A DNA stretch of 64,000 nucleotides. Origin: Smittia aterrima (Eukaryota > Arthropoda > Insecta > Diptera > Chironomidae). The stretch covers positions 21,142,001 through 21,206,000 of the forward strand of contig CP093831.1 in the NCBI GenBank assembly GCA_033063855.1. The letters run 5' to 3'. Position 1 is the stretch's first letter. Each line of letters begins with the position of its first letter. The notes beneath the pieces are model-generated. The model saw only the letters and a list, made by a program, of their open reading frames with translations, made no database searches and had not been told where the DNA came from. A program made the position numbers and the translations under genes. This document shows positions 37,347 through 47,964 of the stretch, piece by piece.

Positions 37347-37463
37347 AAAAACACTTTTTCTAATTGAATATTTCAGAAAGTTTTTTATTGTTTTCAAATC
37401 AATTTAAGTTGGTTTTCCATTGCCTTACAATTAATTACATTAATATGTTTATTTGCAGTTTAT

Positions 37464-40400
37464 TTAATCAGAAGACCAAAATTCAAATTTCATGGAATCA
37501 ATACTTGACGGGATATGATTATTGCCATCTTCTTGTTTACGAATACAATAGAAAGGATATTTGTCTCCATGATAGTTGACAATGTGCAGCTTCAAATCGT
37601 CCAAAGTTTTAGCGCCGAAAGAACAATGCAAGCATTGGTAGGGCAAAATTCTATGACAATTCATCAAATGCTCTTTCAACGTGTCGACATTTGTTTCTTT
37701 TTCACATTTGTTGCAACGCTGGCGGATTTTATTATTGGGATGTTCTGATGTATTATGCGCGAAGAATTGATCATAGCAGTAAAATCGACCCTTGCAAACT
37801 GCAAATAACAATTTAAATCAATTAAAAATGTTTTTCATGTTTTTCTATTTTCTTACTTGAACATATAATTGGATTAATAAATTTTGATCTGTTGGCTTTA
37901 GCTTCTTCTGTAGCGCTTCGAGGATTATCCAGCGGAACTGGTTCATTGCTAACGAGAGTCCCGCAATCCTTGTGATACTTTTCTTTATGAAAGTTAATTT
38001 GAACTTTTGTAGCTGCTCGGTAAAAACATTGAGCGCAATTATAGTAAGCACTGCGATGAACAGTTCTAATATGATGAGCTAACTTCATCACATCAGAATC
38101 GGAGAATTGACAGTACGGACAACGTCCAAAGTATTTTACATCTTGATCAGGATCAATCTCATGAGTTTCTAAGTGGTCTTGGAACTTCTTCATATCAACT
38201 GTATAAAAGGAACAGTCTGAACCCATACATTTATATTTCGCCAGTAGACACTCGAATTCTAACATAGCTCTAATATTTTGAGGAGATTTTTCGCCATAAT
38301 CAAAGAGCCAAGGTCTTAGCAACTCATCTCCTACGATTTCTTTTGATTTACTTGAATCAATGAATGTCGGTTGCTCATCAGTAACTGTCAAACTAAGATT
38401 TATTTCATTTGCAGTAGCGAAAATTTCTGTTGTTTCTTTTGATTCCGGAACAAAACTTTTCGTTGGAGGAGTTCCCGGAAGCTTGGTGGACAGTTTATCT
38501 CCTGGAAGTTTTCTAAATTTAATGAATGGTGTCGTCACTTCTGTTGCTTTAACCGTAAGCAAAGGAGATTCCTCTGTGGCTTTAACCGTAAGCGAAAGAG
38601 ATATTAAAGGACGGATATTAATTGTGTCAATCGATTTATGAGTTGAACTTGAGGACCCAACATTTGTTGTAGATGTTTTTGTTTCAGAAGCATTCTTTGG
38701 TGGTCTTCCTCGCTTTTTCTTTTCAGCATTTTTTGGATTCGATTCCGATTTCTTAGGTTTCTTTGCTTCGTCTGATGGTCCAGGTTTTTGAGAACTATTA
38801 TTTTCCGTACTTGCAACGTTTATTCCGCCTCCTTTGATGTGAGTATCGTTCATATGGCTATATTCGTTCAGCAGAGTACCGAAGTCTGATGAAACACTTT
38901 TCTTGCAAATTTCACACCAACCGCTCCATTTTTGAAAATTATGTTTCGTTTGGATATGATATTTGAATAATTCGTGATTAAATGTTTGGAAATCACATTT
39001 TTCACATTTACACTTAAGATTTGAGCCACCTCTGCATTCCACGTACGACAAACTGTAAACAGTATTTTCAGCACTCAGAACTGTTCTAGACGATGGCGAT
39101 AACGTTTCAGATTTTATTTTCAGTGATGGTTGTCTTAAGCAGAAATTAGAGTTTTCAACTTCATCAATGTCGTCGTCATCGATCAAAATCGTATCGTCAT
39201 CTGAAGAGATTTTAGGTTCGGTTCCAGGTAAGTTCGCTGGACTACAGGTCAGGTTTCTACTGGAACTGACATTTTCTTCTGGAGCTTTTGGAGTTTCTGG
39301 ATTTGTATTCGTCTCAAAATTAATTGTTGACGGATCAACTTCTGTCGCTTTATCGATATTTTCCGTAATCACTTCTTTTGGAGTATTTCTCTGTATTTGA
39401 TTGTTTTTAAAAACAACCGGAAAGGTTAATCCAGTAAGATCGATCCTCGTTAAAGAAACCGAGCAAACTTTAAGTTCAATTGACTTTTCCTTGTCTTCCG
39501 TTTCTGATTCCTCATCATCGCAATCTTTAAGTTCGATGGTTGGCTTTCCCTTGTCTTCCGATTTTGATTCCTCTTCATCATCACTTTCTGAATCAGTCTC
39601 ATGATAATCTTTAATCATTTCATTGTAAAGTGGTTTTGTGGACGAACGACGACCTTTCACTGACAAAACTGCATCGCGAATAAAACACGACATGATATCG
39701 TCCTTCAACTTTTCAGATTCATTTTTATAATATCTTTTCCGTTTAGTATTCAACTTTGGACGTACCAATGGCAGATTATCTTCGCCGTCACTGCTTTCAG
39801 AATGATGCGTTTGCTCGCTTTCCATTGGACTATTTGGCAACGTTTGAGTGAAGAGAGCCTTGAGTTTTTCAAACCCTGTTGTTCCGATTATATTTTCAAA
39901 TGACTTTAGAAGTTGCGGATCATTTGTTGACCCATTATTAAGCTCGCCTAATAAGCTTTTAAGTTGATTTACTTTAATCTCTTCAGCATCTGCCATTTCA
40001 GAATTATTTTGATCTTCAATTGAAACCGCTTTTGACGTACTTGCAATTACTTGTGATTTTGGGATGACCTCATCCTGTGCAGACGTTATTGACTTTTTTA
40101 ACGGTAACGAAGTTGTTTGAGTCGAAGACCTCTTTCTTGCTCTTTGCAAACTTTGTTGTTCATTTTTGGCAGGTTTTTTTCTTGCTTTAGATGTAACTTC
40201 TGGAGATGAAGTTTTGCTTCCAACCTCTTTTGTTGTGGTTGAAACATTATTGTTATCAGATAGCGATGAATTTTCATTCTGCAAGTCTGTTGATGATTTC
40301 TCTATGGTTTCCTTACTTTCTTCAGAACATTTTTCTGTAATTGTCTTTTGTGCTTTTAATTGTTCTGGAGTTTCTTTAATTATTTTCGTTTGGTTTCGCA

Positions 40401-42183
40401 GGGCCTGTTTTCTGGCTTTTGAAACTTTTGTAGGAAGAACCGGTTCGCTTTCGCTGATTTTATCTTTGCTCGATACAGACATTACATTATTGTTATCAGA
40501 AAGCAAAGACATTTCAGTCTGCGAATCTGTAGACGAATTCTCTCCCATTCCATTATTTTCATTGGAAGATTTTTCACGAATTTTGTTTTGTGCTTCAATT
40601 TGCTTTTCAGGCATTTTTTTTTGGAAATTGGATTCGATTATTTTCTCGACTACTGGAATTGGAATTTTAATTGGAACTTGTTTCCTGGCTTTGGATTGAT
40701 TTGACGAAAGAACTTGAACAGGAACGGGTTTACTTTTTATGACAGTTTTTGGGATTGAATCAGGTAGGACGACATTGCTGTTATCAGAAAGCAATGACGT
40801 TTGATTCTGACCTGAGTCTGGGGTCGAAATTTCTACTTCATCCAAACAAGGTTTTTTGCCAATATTATTTTGTAAGTCTTCAAGTTGCTTTCGTTTTTTC
40901 GCTGTTCTCTCGCCGCCACAAGCTGTCTCGGTTTCTTCATCAGTGTCGATGTTAGTCTGCGATAACTCATTTTGAGCTTCTGGTTCAGTCTTGATAATGT
41001 TTACTGGTAGCTGCTCGCTTTCGTCAGTAATGTCATTTTGTGGCTCCTGTTTCACAATAACGATTGGTTTAACAGAAATCTATTAAAATAAAAACAAATA
41101 AATTAATAAATTGATTTAAGTAATTGAGGTTTAAAAATATTACTAAAGGCTTTTCAAATTTCGACTGCAGAGATTTTAGCTTGTTGCATAATTTTTCAAT
41201 GTTTTCGGCAGGTCTGAAAAAAATAAGAAGAAAATAAATAACAAATAGGAAATATTTATTTGCAGAATGGAATCGACCTCTCAACCAGCAGGCAATTCAT
41301 ATAATGTTTATTATGTCAACTTTCTTTTTGCTCTAAATTACATATTATAAAAAAACGAGATCGCAAGTTATATAAAAAAAATTTAGAAGACCGGTCACAG
41401 GCGACCTGGTACAAGGATTTTTTCGTTTTCGGTAATAAATTTTCATATGTTCCATTACAACTATCCCAACTATCCGCAAATATCCAAACTATCCATAAAT
41501 ATCCCAACTATCCGCAACTTTCTAATATAAATAGATGGTTTTTGGTCACAGACGGACAGACAGACAGACAAAGTGGCCACAATACGGTTTTATCTACGAT
41601 TTTTTTTTAAAAAAATAGATCTAAGATCTAATTAGATTGAATTCTATGTAGAGTGAAGGGGGATATTCGGTGAAAAGGATATTCGGGGGAATCAGGGTTG
41701 TGGCAATCAGATAGAATGATTGGTGTTCACGCTTCGGCTTAATTCGGGACAAAAAATCTTGACCGCATTTTAAGCACAATCCTGATTTAACCAAATATCC
41801 TCTTCACCAAATATCCCCCTTTACTCTAAGTGAAATATTTTTTTTCATTACTGTACTTTTTGAAGAAAAAAATCATTTGTAAATATGTCTTACATGCGAA
41901 GTCAAATATTTTTTCCTTACTGTACTTTTTCTTTCGTGTAAAAAAAAATTTGCACACAACTTCCCCACACAACTGAATAAATAAAAAGAGAGCGAAAATA
42001 TTTCTAGTACTTCAGCATTTGTTTTGGTTTTGCAAAATAAAAAATTACGAAATCAAAGTAAACTTACAAATTTCCTGATATGATTGTTGTGTGAATTATT
42101 TTAAACTTTTCGTTTGCTGGATAGTTTTTTGTTCTGATCAGCATGGTTTCAAGAAAAGGCAGAAATCCACGGAGAGTCTCCAT
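37464..42183 (-). CDS. gene A, left copy: large C2H2-like zinc-finger protein with AT-hook
   Basis: Predicted nuclear DNA-binding protein of 1247 aa. Exons 42068-42183, 41144-41213, 37857-41079, 37464-37798. Residues 1-62 form a small helical domain (METLRGFLPFLETML...AENIEKL) shared with gene B, with an intron at the same place and phase. Then a long Ser/Lys/Glu-rich disordered region with three degenerate internal repeats around LLSDNNNV. An acidic DDDTILIDDDD stretch (SUMO-interaction-like) comes next, then a Cys/His cluster LKCKCEKCDFQTFNHELFKYHIQTKH near residue 750, an AT-hook KKKRGRPPKN near 850, and fingers YKCMGSDCSFYT...HLETHE, CPYCQFSDSD...HIRTVH and YNCAQCFYRAA...HKEKYH. The last exon adds further CxxC...H units. 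No family I can name; not a ZAD or KRAB protein. Confidence 0.85.
41651..41826. mobile_element. 176 bp MITE in intron 1 of left gene A
   Basis: Inverted ends GAGTGAAGGGGGATATTCGG / mirrored with a few changes over about 33 bp, flanked by TA at 41649-41650 and 41827-41828. Absent from the corresponding intron of the right arm, so it inserted after the duplication (or was lost on the right). Tc1/mariner-type by its TA target. Confidence 0.8.
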
Positions 42184-42759
42184 TATGTTTAACTTTGAGT
42201 TCACAAACAACTTTCCATCAACTTCCTTATAAACTAATTTTAATTGTGTCTGCTTTGTTGGATGTTACGTTAATTATTATTTATTGAGCCACTTAACTAC
42301 TTCTGTTCAATTAAATTGCAAGTTCACTTTAATTTTTCTGCATTATTTTTATTTACGTCCGCTCTCTTTGCTTGTTGAAAATTGACTGAAAAAAATGTTT
42401 GAGGCGTTTTCTCCGGAGGAAAAAAAATGAGATCGTGAGAGAATTTATTATTTCATGAAGGTTGAAAAGTTGGAATTAAAATAAATTTAAGTCAAAGATT
42501 TCTCGAGAATAAAATAATTGAAGTTTAATCATTTATTGTTAGTAAATGCTGCTCCGACGATTCGAATAAATTTAAGCTGAGAAAAACCCTTTATCGTTGA
42601 TAGTTTTCAAACTGCTTTGCCACTTTTATTTTCTTCTAGTCTCGCAATTTTTGATCTAGTCTCCGTTGTTCTTTTCTTGTAAACATTCAAATCATAATAA
42701 TAAAAAGAATTGTCTTGATCCGAAAGTCGTTCCTTCCTTTCTTCCTTCTGTCAGTCCCA

Positions 42760-42998
42760 TTCGACTTTAGCGCAATTGGCGGCGAAAATATGTACTAAGC
42801 GTCGTACATGAACCCAAAACTTCGGGAAAACCTAGGAAATCTTTGGGAAAATTTTGGGAAAACTCGTGACAACTTAGGAAAACTCGGAAAAACCTTGGAA
42901 AAACTCGAGAATTTTTTTAAAAGCTCGGGAAAATTTCGACAAAATTCGGGAAAACTTGAAGAGATTCATTTCGACGGCCGGCATAGCCGCACGGGAAA
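42760..42998 (-). repeat. GGGAAAA-type dispersed repeat, copy 2, inverted
   Basis: Reverse-oriented relative of 35113-35361: starts TCGACTTTAGCGCAATTGGC, continues with degenerate CGGGAAAACTT units and ends in a hairpin-like GGCCGGCATAGCCG. It sits in the block of the left arm that replaced the 5' end of gene B. The open frame through it (Gly-Lys-Leu repeats) is an artefact of the repeat. Confidence 0.7.
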
Positions 42999-43180
42999 AA
43001 CCCTTTTATCGTTCATTTTACTTAAATTGATTACAAATGAGCTCGTTATAGTTAAAATTTGTCAATTCCAAGCGAAAAAAAGTTTTTGTCCAGAACTAAA
43101 TTTTTGTGGTTTAAATTTTAAACTTTAAAACCTTTTTATCGTTCATTTTACTTAAGTTGAATACAATTGCTTGTTGAAAA

Positions 43181-45240
43181 TTGACTGAAAACGAATCGCA
43201 TCCTAAGAAAAATGTGGTTAAACATGTACATGAAACAGTTTTGATCACAGAGCAAAGAGCGGCTCCGATTGTTGAGAAAAATTTGAGTTCACTTTCAAAC
43301 TCGCCTCTCACTCCAATGAAAACCCAAGAAGTGATCGATAACAACATTCATCTTAATTTACCTGAAGAAAGTGCGCCTAAGTTGTCGGCACACACACCTA
43401 CTGAGACATCAAAAAGGCCTAAAATCCCGACACTGAAACTAAAGTTGAATGAGATTTTTAATAAAAACAGACTGAAGCGATTAGATAGGAAGAAACGAAA
43501 AAATGAGAAATTGAGAGAAAGAAAAATGTCTCACTTGACACCAGCTTCTGTAACTCAGAATATCAGTGAAGAAGCACAACCAAACTTGGGTGACATTGAG
43601 ATTCAGAACTAAAGCAGTTGGAGAACTGCTTTAGTTCTGAATCTCAATGAAGATTTTTCCGAACCGAAAACTTTAAATTCCACGCCGATCATAGAAAGCG
43701 TTCGAGGAGGAGTGGATTTTGAAATTGAAATCAAAAACATTAAGACAGAAGAAATTGAAGAGATTGTCATTCCGGAGCCATCGATACGAAAAGCAAGTAA
43801 AGCTGTGAAGAAACGAATCGCTCACATGTCGTATAAGATCGAGTTTGGAAATGTTAGGTTTTACTGTCACATTTGCAAAAATTACTCGACACGTTCAAAA
43901 CAAATTTTTAAGCGCCACATTCAGGAACACAAGTTTATACGATGGTTTGGTGGATGCAGCTCTTGCAGCAAAGATAATCATAGCGGCGGAACTGTAATGC
44001 ACGAATTTCATCACATGATAAATTATCACATTTCTAAAGAACTTCCTGAAATACAATCAAATCAAAAGACAAAGGAGATGAGCCCAATGATTTCCATTCC
44101 TAGTGATGCATTAAATTTAAGCGCTCAAGTTAATTCTTCACCCATCGCATCAAGTTCAACTGACATCGTATTGTTAGATATTTCGTCAACTATGCACAAG
44201 ATAAAGCCGTGGATGTCGTCTTGGAAGCATCCCCATCGAAAATATCAGGGTGCTTGTAATGACATGATAAAAATTGAATGTCTCAGCGCTATGTTTAAGT
44301 GTATGGGCTCAACATGCAGCTTTTACACTAGCGATGCTTCGCTTTTCTCGCAACATTTAACCTTGCATTCAAAATATCAAAGTAGCGATTCCGGAAATTT
44401 TCTCTGCTGCTCATACTGCGATTTCAACGAAAACGACCGAAAGCTTTTAATTAAGCACATCACGAAAGTTCATTGTGCCGAAGAATATCAATGTTCGTAT
44501 TGCTTTTACAGATCATACATTTTTCAAATTTTCGACCATCAAGCAACTCATCACAAGAATTTGAAAAAGAAAATCATTTTCTGCAAAACATCAAAGCCGA
44601 AAATTTCACGTGATCCTGAAACTGTTTGGAGAAAATGCATCAGAAATGTTCCAGCAATGAGTTGCATGAGTAAGTTTAATTAAATAAATTGATTCATGAG
44701 GACTAATCTATTTATTTCCCGCAGTGTGTAAGGAAAAATTCTTCAACTTCACTTTGTTCGAAACTCATTTGAAGAATCATTCAGATAGTTTTACTGCCAA
44801 ATGTCTCAAATGTAAGAATCCGATTGATCTCGAGAGTGTATTAGTACACTTGAAGCGTTGTCATGGGTTCGGTATCATTCAATGTGGATTTTGTCGGTTC
44901 GGTGCGAATTGTCATTCAATGTTTAAACAACATCTCGCTTCAAACCATCCCAACGAGTCGACTCCATTCTACTTTGATCGTAGACATCCTGACAAAGGAT
45001 TTATTGAAAACATGGTTAAGGTTCGTTAAAGAGTTGAAACAAATATTTTTTGAATAAACATTTTTAATTTTAAACTTCTGTTCACAGTATGATGACGAAC
45101 TAAAAATGTCACTTGTTATGTATCCTTCCGAACCGACGGCAGATATGTCAAGAAGCATTCTAGAAGCGTCAACGTTTGAAAATACTCGAAATGAAATTAA
45201 TGTTGCTCATCTAAGTCGAAACTTCCATATCAAACTATAA
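43181..45240 (+). pseudogene. gene B, left copy: truncated and interrupted zinc-finger gene
   Basis: Corresponds to right-arm gene B from about residue 75 on. Exon 1 and the first part of exon 2 (the N-terminal helical domain and its ATG) are missing, replaced by unrelated sequence ending near 43190. A hairpin insertion at 43594-43623 brings a TAA at 43610-43612. Downstream the frame resumes and is intact: exon to 44669, 44725-45020 and 45088-45240, with the same splice sites as the right copy (including a weak AAG|GTTCGT donor). Fingers RFYCHICKNYSTRSKQIF, YKCMGST-type and CSYCDFNEND are preserved, so decay is recent. An internal ATG could still give a 300 aa product starting near 43712. Confidence 0.85.
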
Positions 45241-45497
45241 AGACTCAAATAAAGAAATTTCAGAGCAAATCTGTTGTTTTTATTTTGTTCGATATTCTCT
45301 TCACAGATTCTGTGATGAATTTTCAATAAAAATTAAATTTATTGAGATTTGTTTTCAACCGTTACATTTAAAAACTCTTTTCGAAATTCAATATCGAACT
45401 CAACCGATTTTTTGTTTTGTGACGTTCTTGACGAACTTGCCCCAAACTTGAAAAATTTCAGTCAGCAAAGGACGCTCTGTATCATTTTAATCTATAA

Positions 45498-46425
45498 ATG
45501 GAAAACTTTCAGTTCTGCCGTGTTTGCTTAATGCAAACCGATACATTGATGCTCAACTCGTTGTTTGAAAACAATGGTGAAGACGCTTTCAACTACGAAC
45601 GGCTCACAAATATCAAGGTAAGATTTTATTAATGGCGGCCATGAAAATTTTCATTTATAAACTTTGTTTCTACAGGTCAAACCATCGGTTTTTCCTGCAA
45701 TGATTTGCAGTCGCTGCTCAATTGACGTATTTCAAGCAGTAAAGATTAAAGAGACAGCATTGGCATCCAGCAAGAAGATCCAGCTCATGTTCAACACCAA
45801 CAGCTCAGTCAACTCAGGAGTTTTGAAGATGACACCACAAGCAAACAACAGAAGCAACAGCGTCACAATTACAAGAGTTCCAGTTACACGTGTCAGTGAT
45901 TCGGCAATCCAACCTCGAAATTCTGTTCACATACTCGATGACGTCACTCTCGTAAACCCTATCGATTCAGGACGTCGCTCCTTGCCGTCAACTCCATCGT
46001 TTGGTGATCAATCGACTTTCAGCAACTTTACATTGAATTCAAAATGTTTCAATGCACCGAAAATGATTACAAGCACTCCAAAACCAGGACATGTCATCAA
46101 GCAAAATGCCAAAAGAATCCTGAACACTGGTTTTACGAATCTTCCAGTCGCTAATGATACGAAGAAATTTGCAACAGCTAAACCGAGCTCTGAAAAGTCA
46201 TCCGACGTTCAGATCGTAATGCAACCAAATTTAGTTGTTCAACATAAGATTCGTCCGACAAATTCTATCAAATCTCCAGTTGAAGTCAAATCGAAGAACG
46301 TTGCTAAACGTGTTCATTGGGAAGCAGAAGGATCAAACAAAATTTCGGAAATTAATACAAAGAAAACTCGCAAAGAAATCCAAACTGTTAAAGCGGACGA
46401 TAACATCACTTTCACAGACAAGTAA
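45498..46425 (+). CDS. gene C, left copy: ZAD-domain protein without C2H2 fingers
   Basis: Two exons, 45498-45617 and 45676-46425, 289 aa. The N-terminal ZAD (zinc-finger-associated domain, an insect zinc-binding dimerisation module) has Cys7 and Cys10 in FCRVCLM and Cys51 and Cys54 in MICSRCSIDVFQAVKIKETA. The rest is Ser/Thr/Lys-rich and basic, with no C2H2 finger; VAKRVHWEAEG is a notable short block. Likely nuclear; partner or target unknown. Right-arm twin at 53450-54379 differs by a few substitutions and two small in-frame indels. Confidence 0.88.
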
Positions 46426-46910
46426 ATCAACAAGAAGCATATCCTTAAGAACAATTCTTATTCCCAAACGCAACGCTTTGAAAATATTTCAACAGGTTTC
46501 ATTTTATTTTATTTTATCTATTATCAAATTTTAAATCATCACTCACTTTCCCTTTTTAACTCTTAATGAGATTTGCTAACAAAAACTTTTTGAGAACAAG
46601 AATTTTATAAGAATTACCACCAGTCATCATTTTAATCATTCGAACATGTAAATTTTTCATTTATTTATCTTTCTTCTGAAGGCTGCACTGCGATGCATGA
46701 TTCCTCAACTAAAATTAGATTTATTTAAGAGAAACGCTTAAAGCGTAAGTCATTGTTGATCTAAAAGAAAGAAATCTAAATAAACTGTTAAGTTCAAGTT
46801 CTATTTGCGATGTTATCAGTCTTATCTCTTTACAGAAAGATGGATTTCTTAACTTGCATTTAAGCAACAACGAAATTGATAACCTGACATAACGAAAGAT
46901 AGTGAAATGT

Positions 46911-46966
46911 TGTTATGGGTTCGGTATCATTCAATGTGGATTTTGTCGGTTCGGTGCGAATTGTCT
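46911..46966 (+). repeat. 56 bp fragment of gene B finger exon, left arm
   Basis: Near-exact copy of 44862-44917 in gene B (GTTATGGGTTCGGTATCATT onward) placed downstream of gene C. The same fragment sits at 52929-52984 in the other arm, so it predates the large duplication. Confidence 0.8.
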
Positions 46967-47013
46967 ATTGATTATTGTCTGTACTGATGTAAAAATCATC
47001 AACATCTATTTAT

Positions 47014-47359
47014 GATTAAAAAATGAGAAAAAGGTATTTTATTCAGTTCTTTAGGTTTTATAATTCAGTCTTACATATATTCGGCTTTATTTTTTTTGAA
47101 TCCACCGACCAAAAGAGAACAATAAGGCTTGATCCATTTCTCAGACGGGTAATAAATTCATTACATTGTAACTTTAACTTTAATAAACTTTAATTAATCA
47201 GTCTAAAATTTCGATTATTTGTTGGGGTTCACTGGAGATTGCTTTGGCGGTTTGAATCAGGCCATGACAATTTTTCATCGCTTAATGTAAATTGAGTAGG
47301 CTTTTCTGGTGTCCCCATTATTTTTGGTAGAGTTTTCAATGAGAAGCAACTTAATTTTT
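47014..47359. other. start of the palindrome spacer, noncoding
   Basis: Single-copy AT-rich DNA following the left arm. No gene recognised; runs into decayed zinc-finger sequence. Confidence 0.4.
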
Positions 47360-47790
47360 TTTTTCTGAACCTGTCGCAGGCAATTTTCGAACATAAAAGA
47401 TTTGGCGTTCACTGAAGTGCTTTTCTGCGATGTGATCATCCAACTTTGTGAAAATGAGTCGTGACACTTTTCTTTGATAAAATATCAGCGCTTACATTTT
47501 ATGTCGGCAGGTTCTTCTTCGTGACTGTTAAGATGATCCATAAATAGTTTGAACACATAAAACGTGGAATCGCAGACTGAATATACAAAAGAGAAATGAT
47601 TTAAGTTAAATGCTACACTTTGAAAAATAATTTACTTACGAAAACATTGCAGGCATAATGTTTTCACGTCATGCTGGCGAACTTTATAGTTTTCGCATTT
47701 AATCAGAACTTTTGGCAAAGTCGGATGATGATTTTGACGATGTTGAAGTATACTGGTTATAGCCGTATCATGTCGAAAATGTAATTGCGC
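47360..47790 (-). pseudogene. decayed third member of the gene A/B zinc-finger family
   Basis: Minus strand: an exon ending at 47640 encodes HHPTLPKVLIKCENY...LKTLCLQCF-like sequence with a GTAAGT donor. The next exon begins at 47576 (phase 1) with LCDSTFYVFKLFMDHLNSH, matching gene A ICKGRFYCYDQFFAHN at the same intron position and phase. A stop TGA follows CKCKR-like residues near 47500. In another frame KLDDHIAEKHFSERQIFYVRK matches gene A DLKLHIVNDHGDKYPFYCIRK. Frame breaks and missing 5' sequence show a pseudogene. Confidence 0.65.
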
Positions 47791-47964
47791 CTGGAGCTGG
47801 CAATGGTATTGATGGTTTCGCTATAGGAACTGTTGAGGAAGATTTTAACGCTGAGAGCTTGTCAGGTTGTTGAAGATGAATGATAATTTTTAAAGTTTGG
47901 TAATTTCAAAGAATAGAAGGAAAACATCTTATTTGCAGTAGATTCAGTCCTTTTTGCAAGCTTA

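Larger units (their letters stand above)
37347..47013 (+). repeat. left arm of a 25 kb inverted duplication
   Basis: Reverse complement of 52869-62511, sharing genes A, B and C, their introns and flanking DNA. Outer end: AAAAACACTTTTTCTAATTG (left) mirrors the right arm near 62500. Inner end: CATCTATTTATGATTA near 47013 mirrors 52869. Arm-specific differences are a MITE at 41651-41826, a replaced block at about 42700-43190 and a 30 bp hairpin insertion at 43594-43623. Confidence 0.95.

Noticed and set aside
40166..40699. Long antisense frame opposite gene A
   Set aside because: Shadow of the Ser/Glu-rich coding strand; mirrored opposite the right copy as well.
42808..43128. 106-codon frame with Gly-Lys-Leu repeats
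   Set aside because: Translation of the GGGAAAA repeat; no splice context and absent from the other arm.
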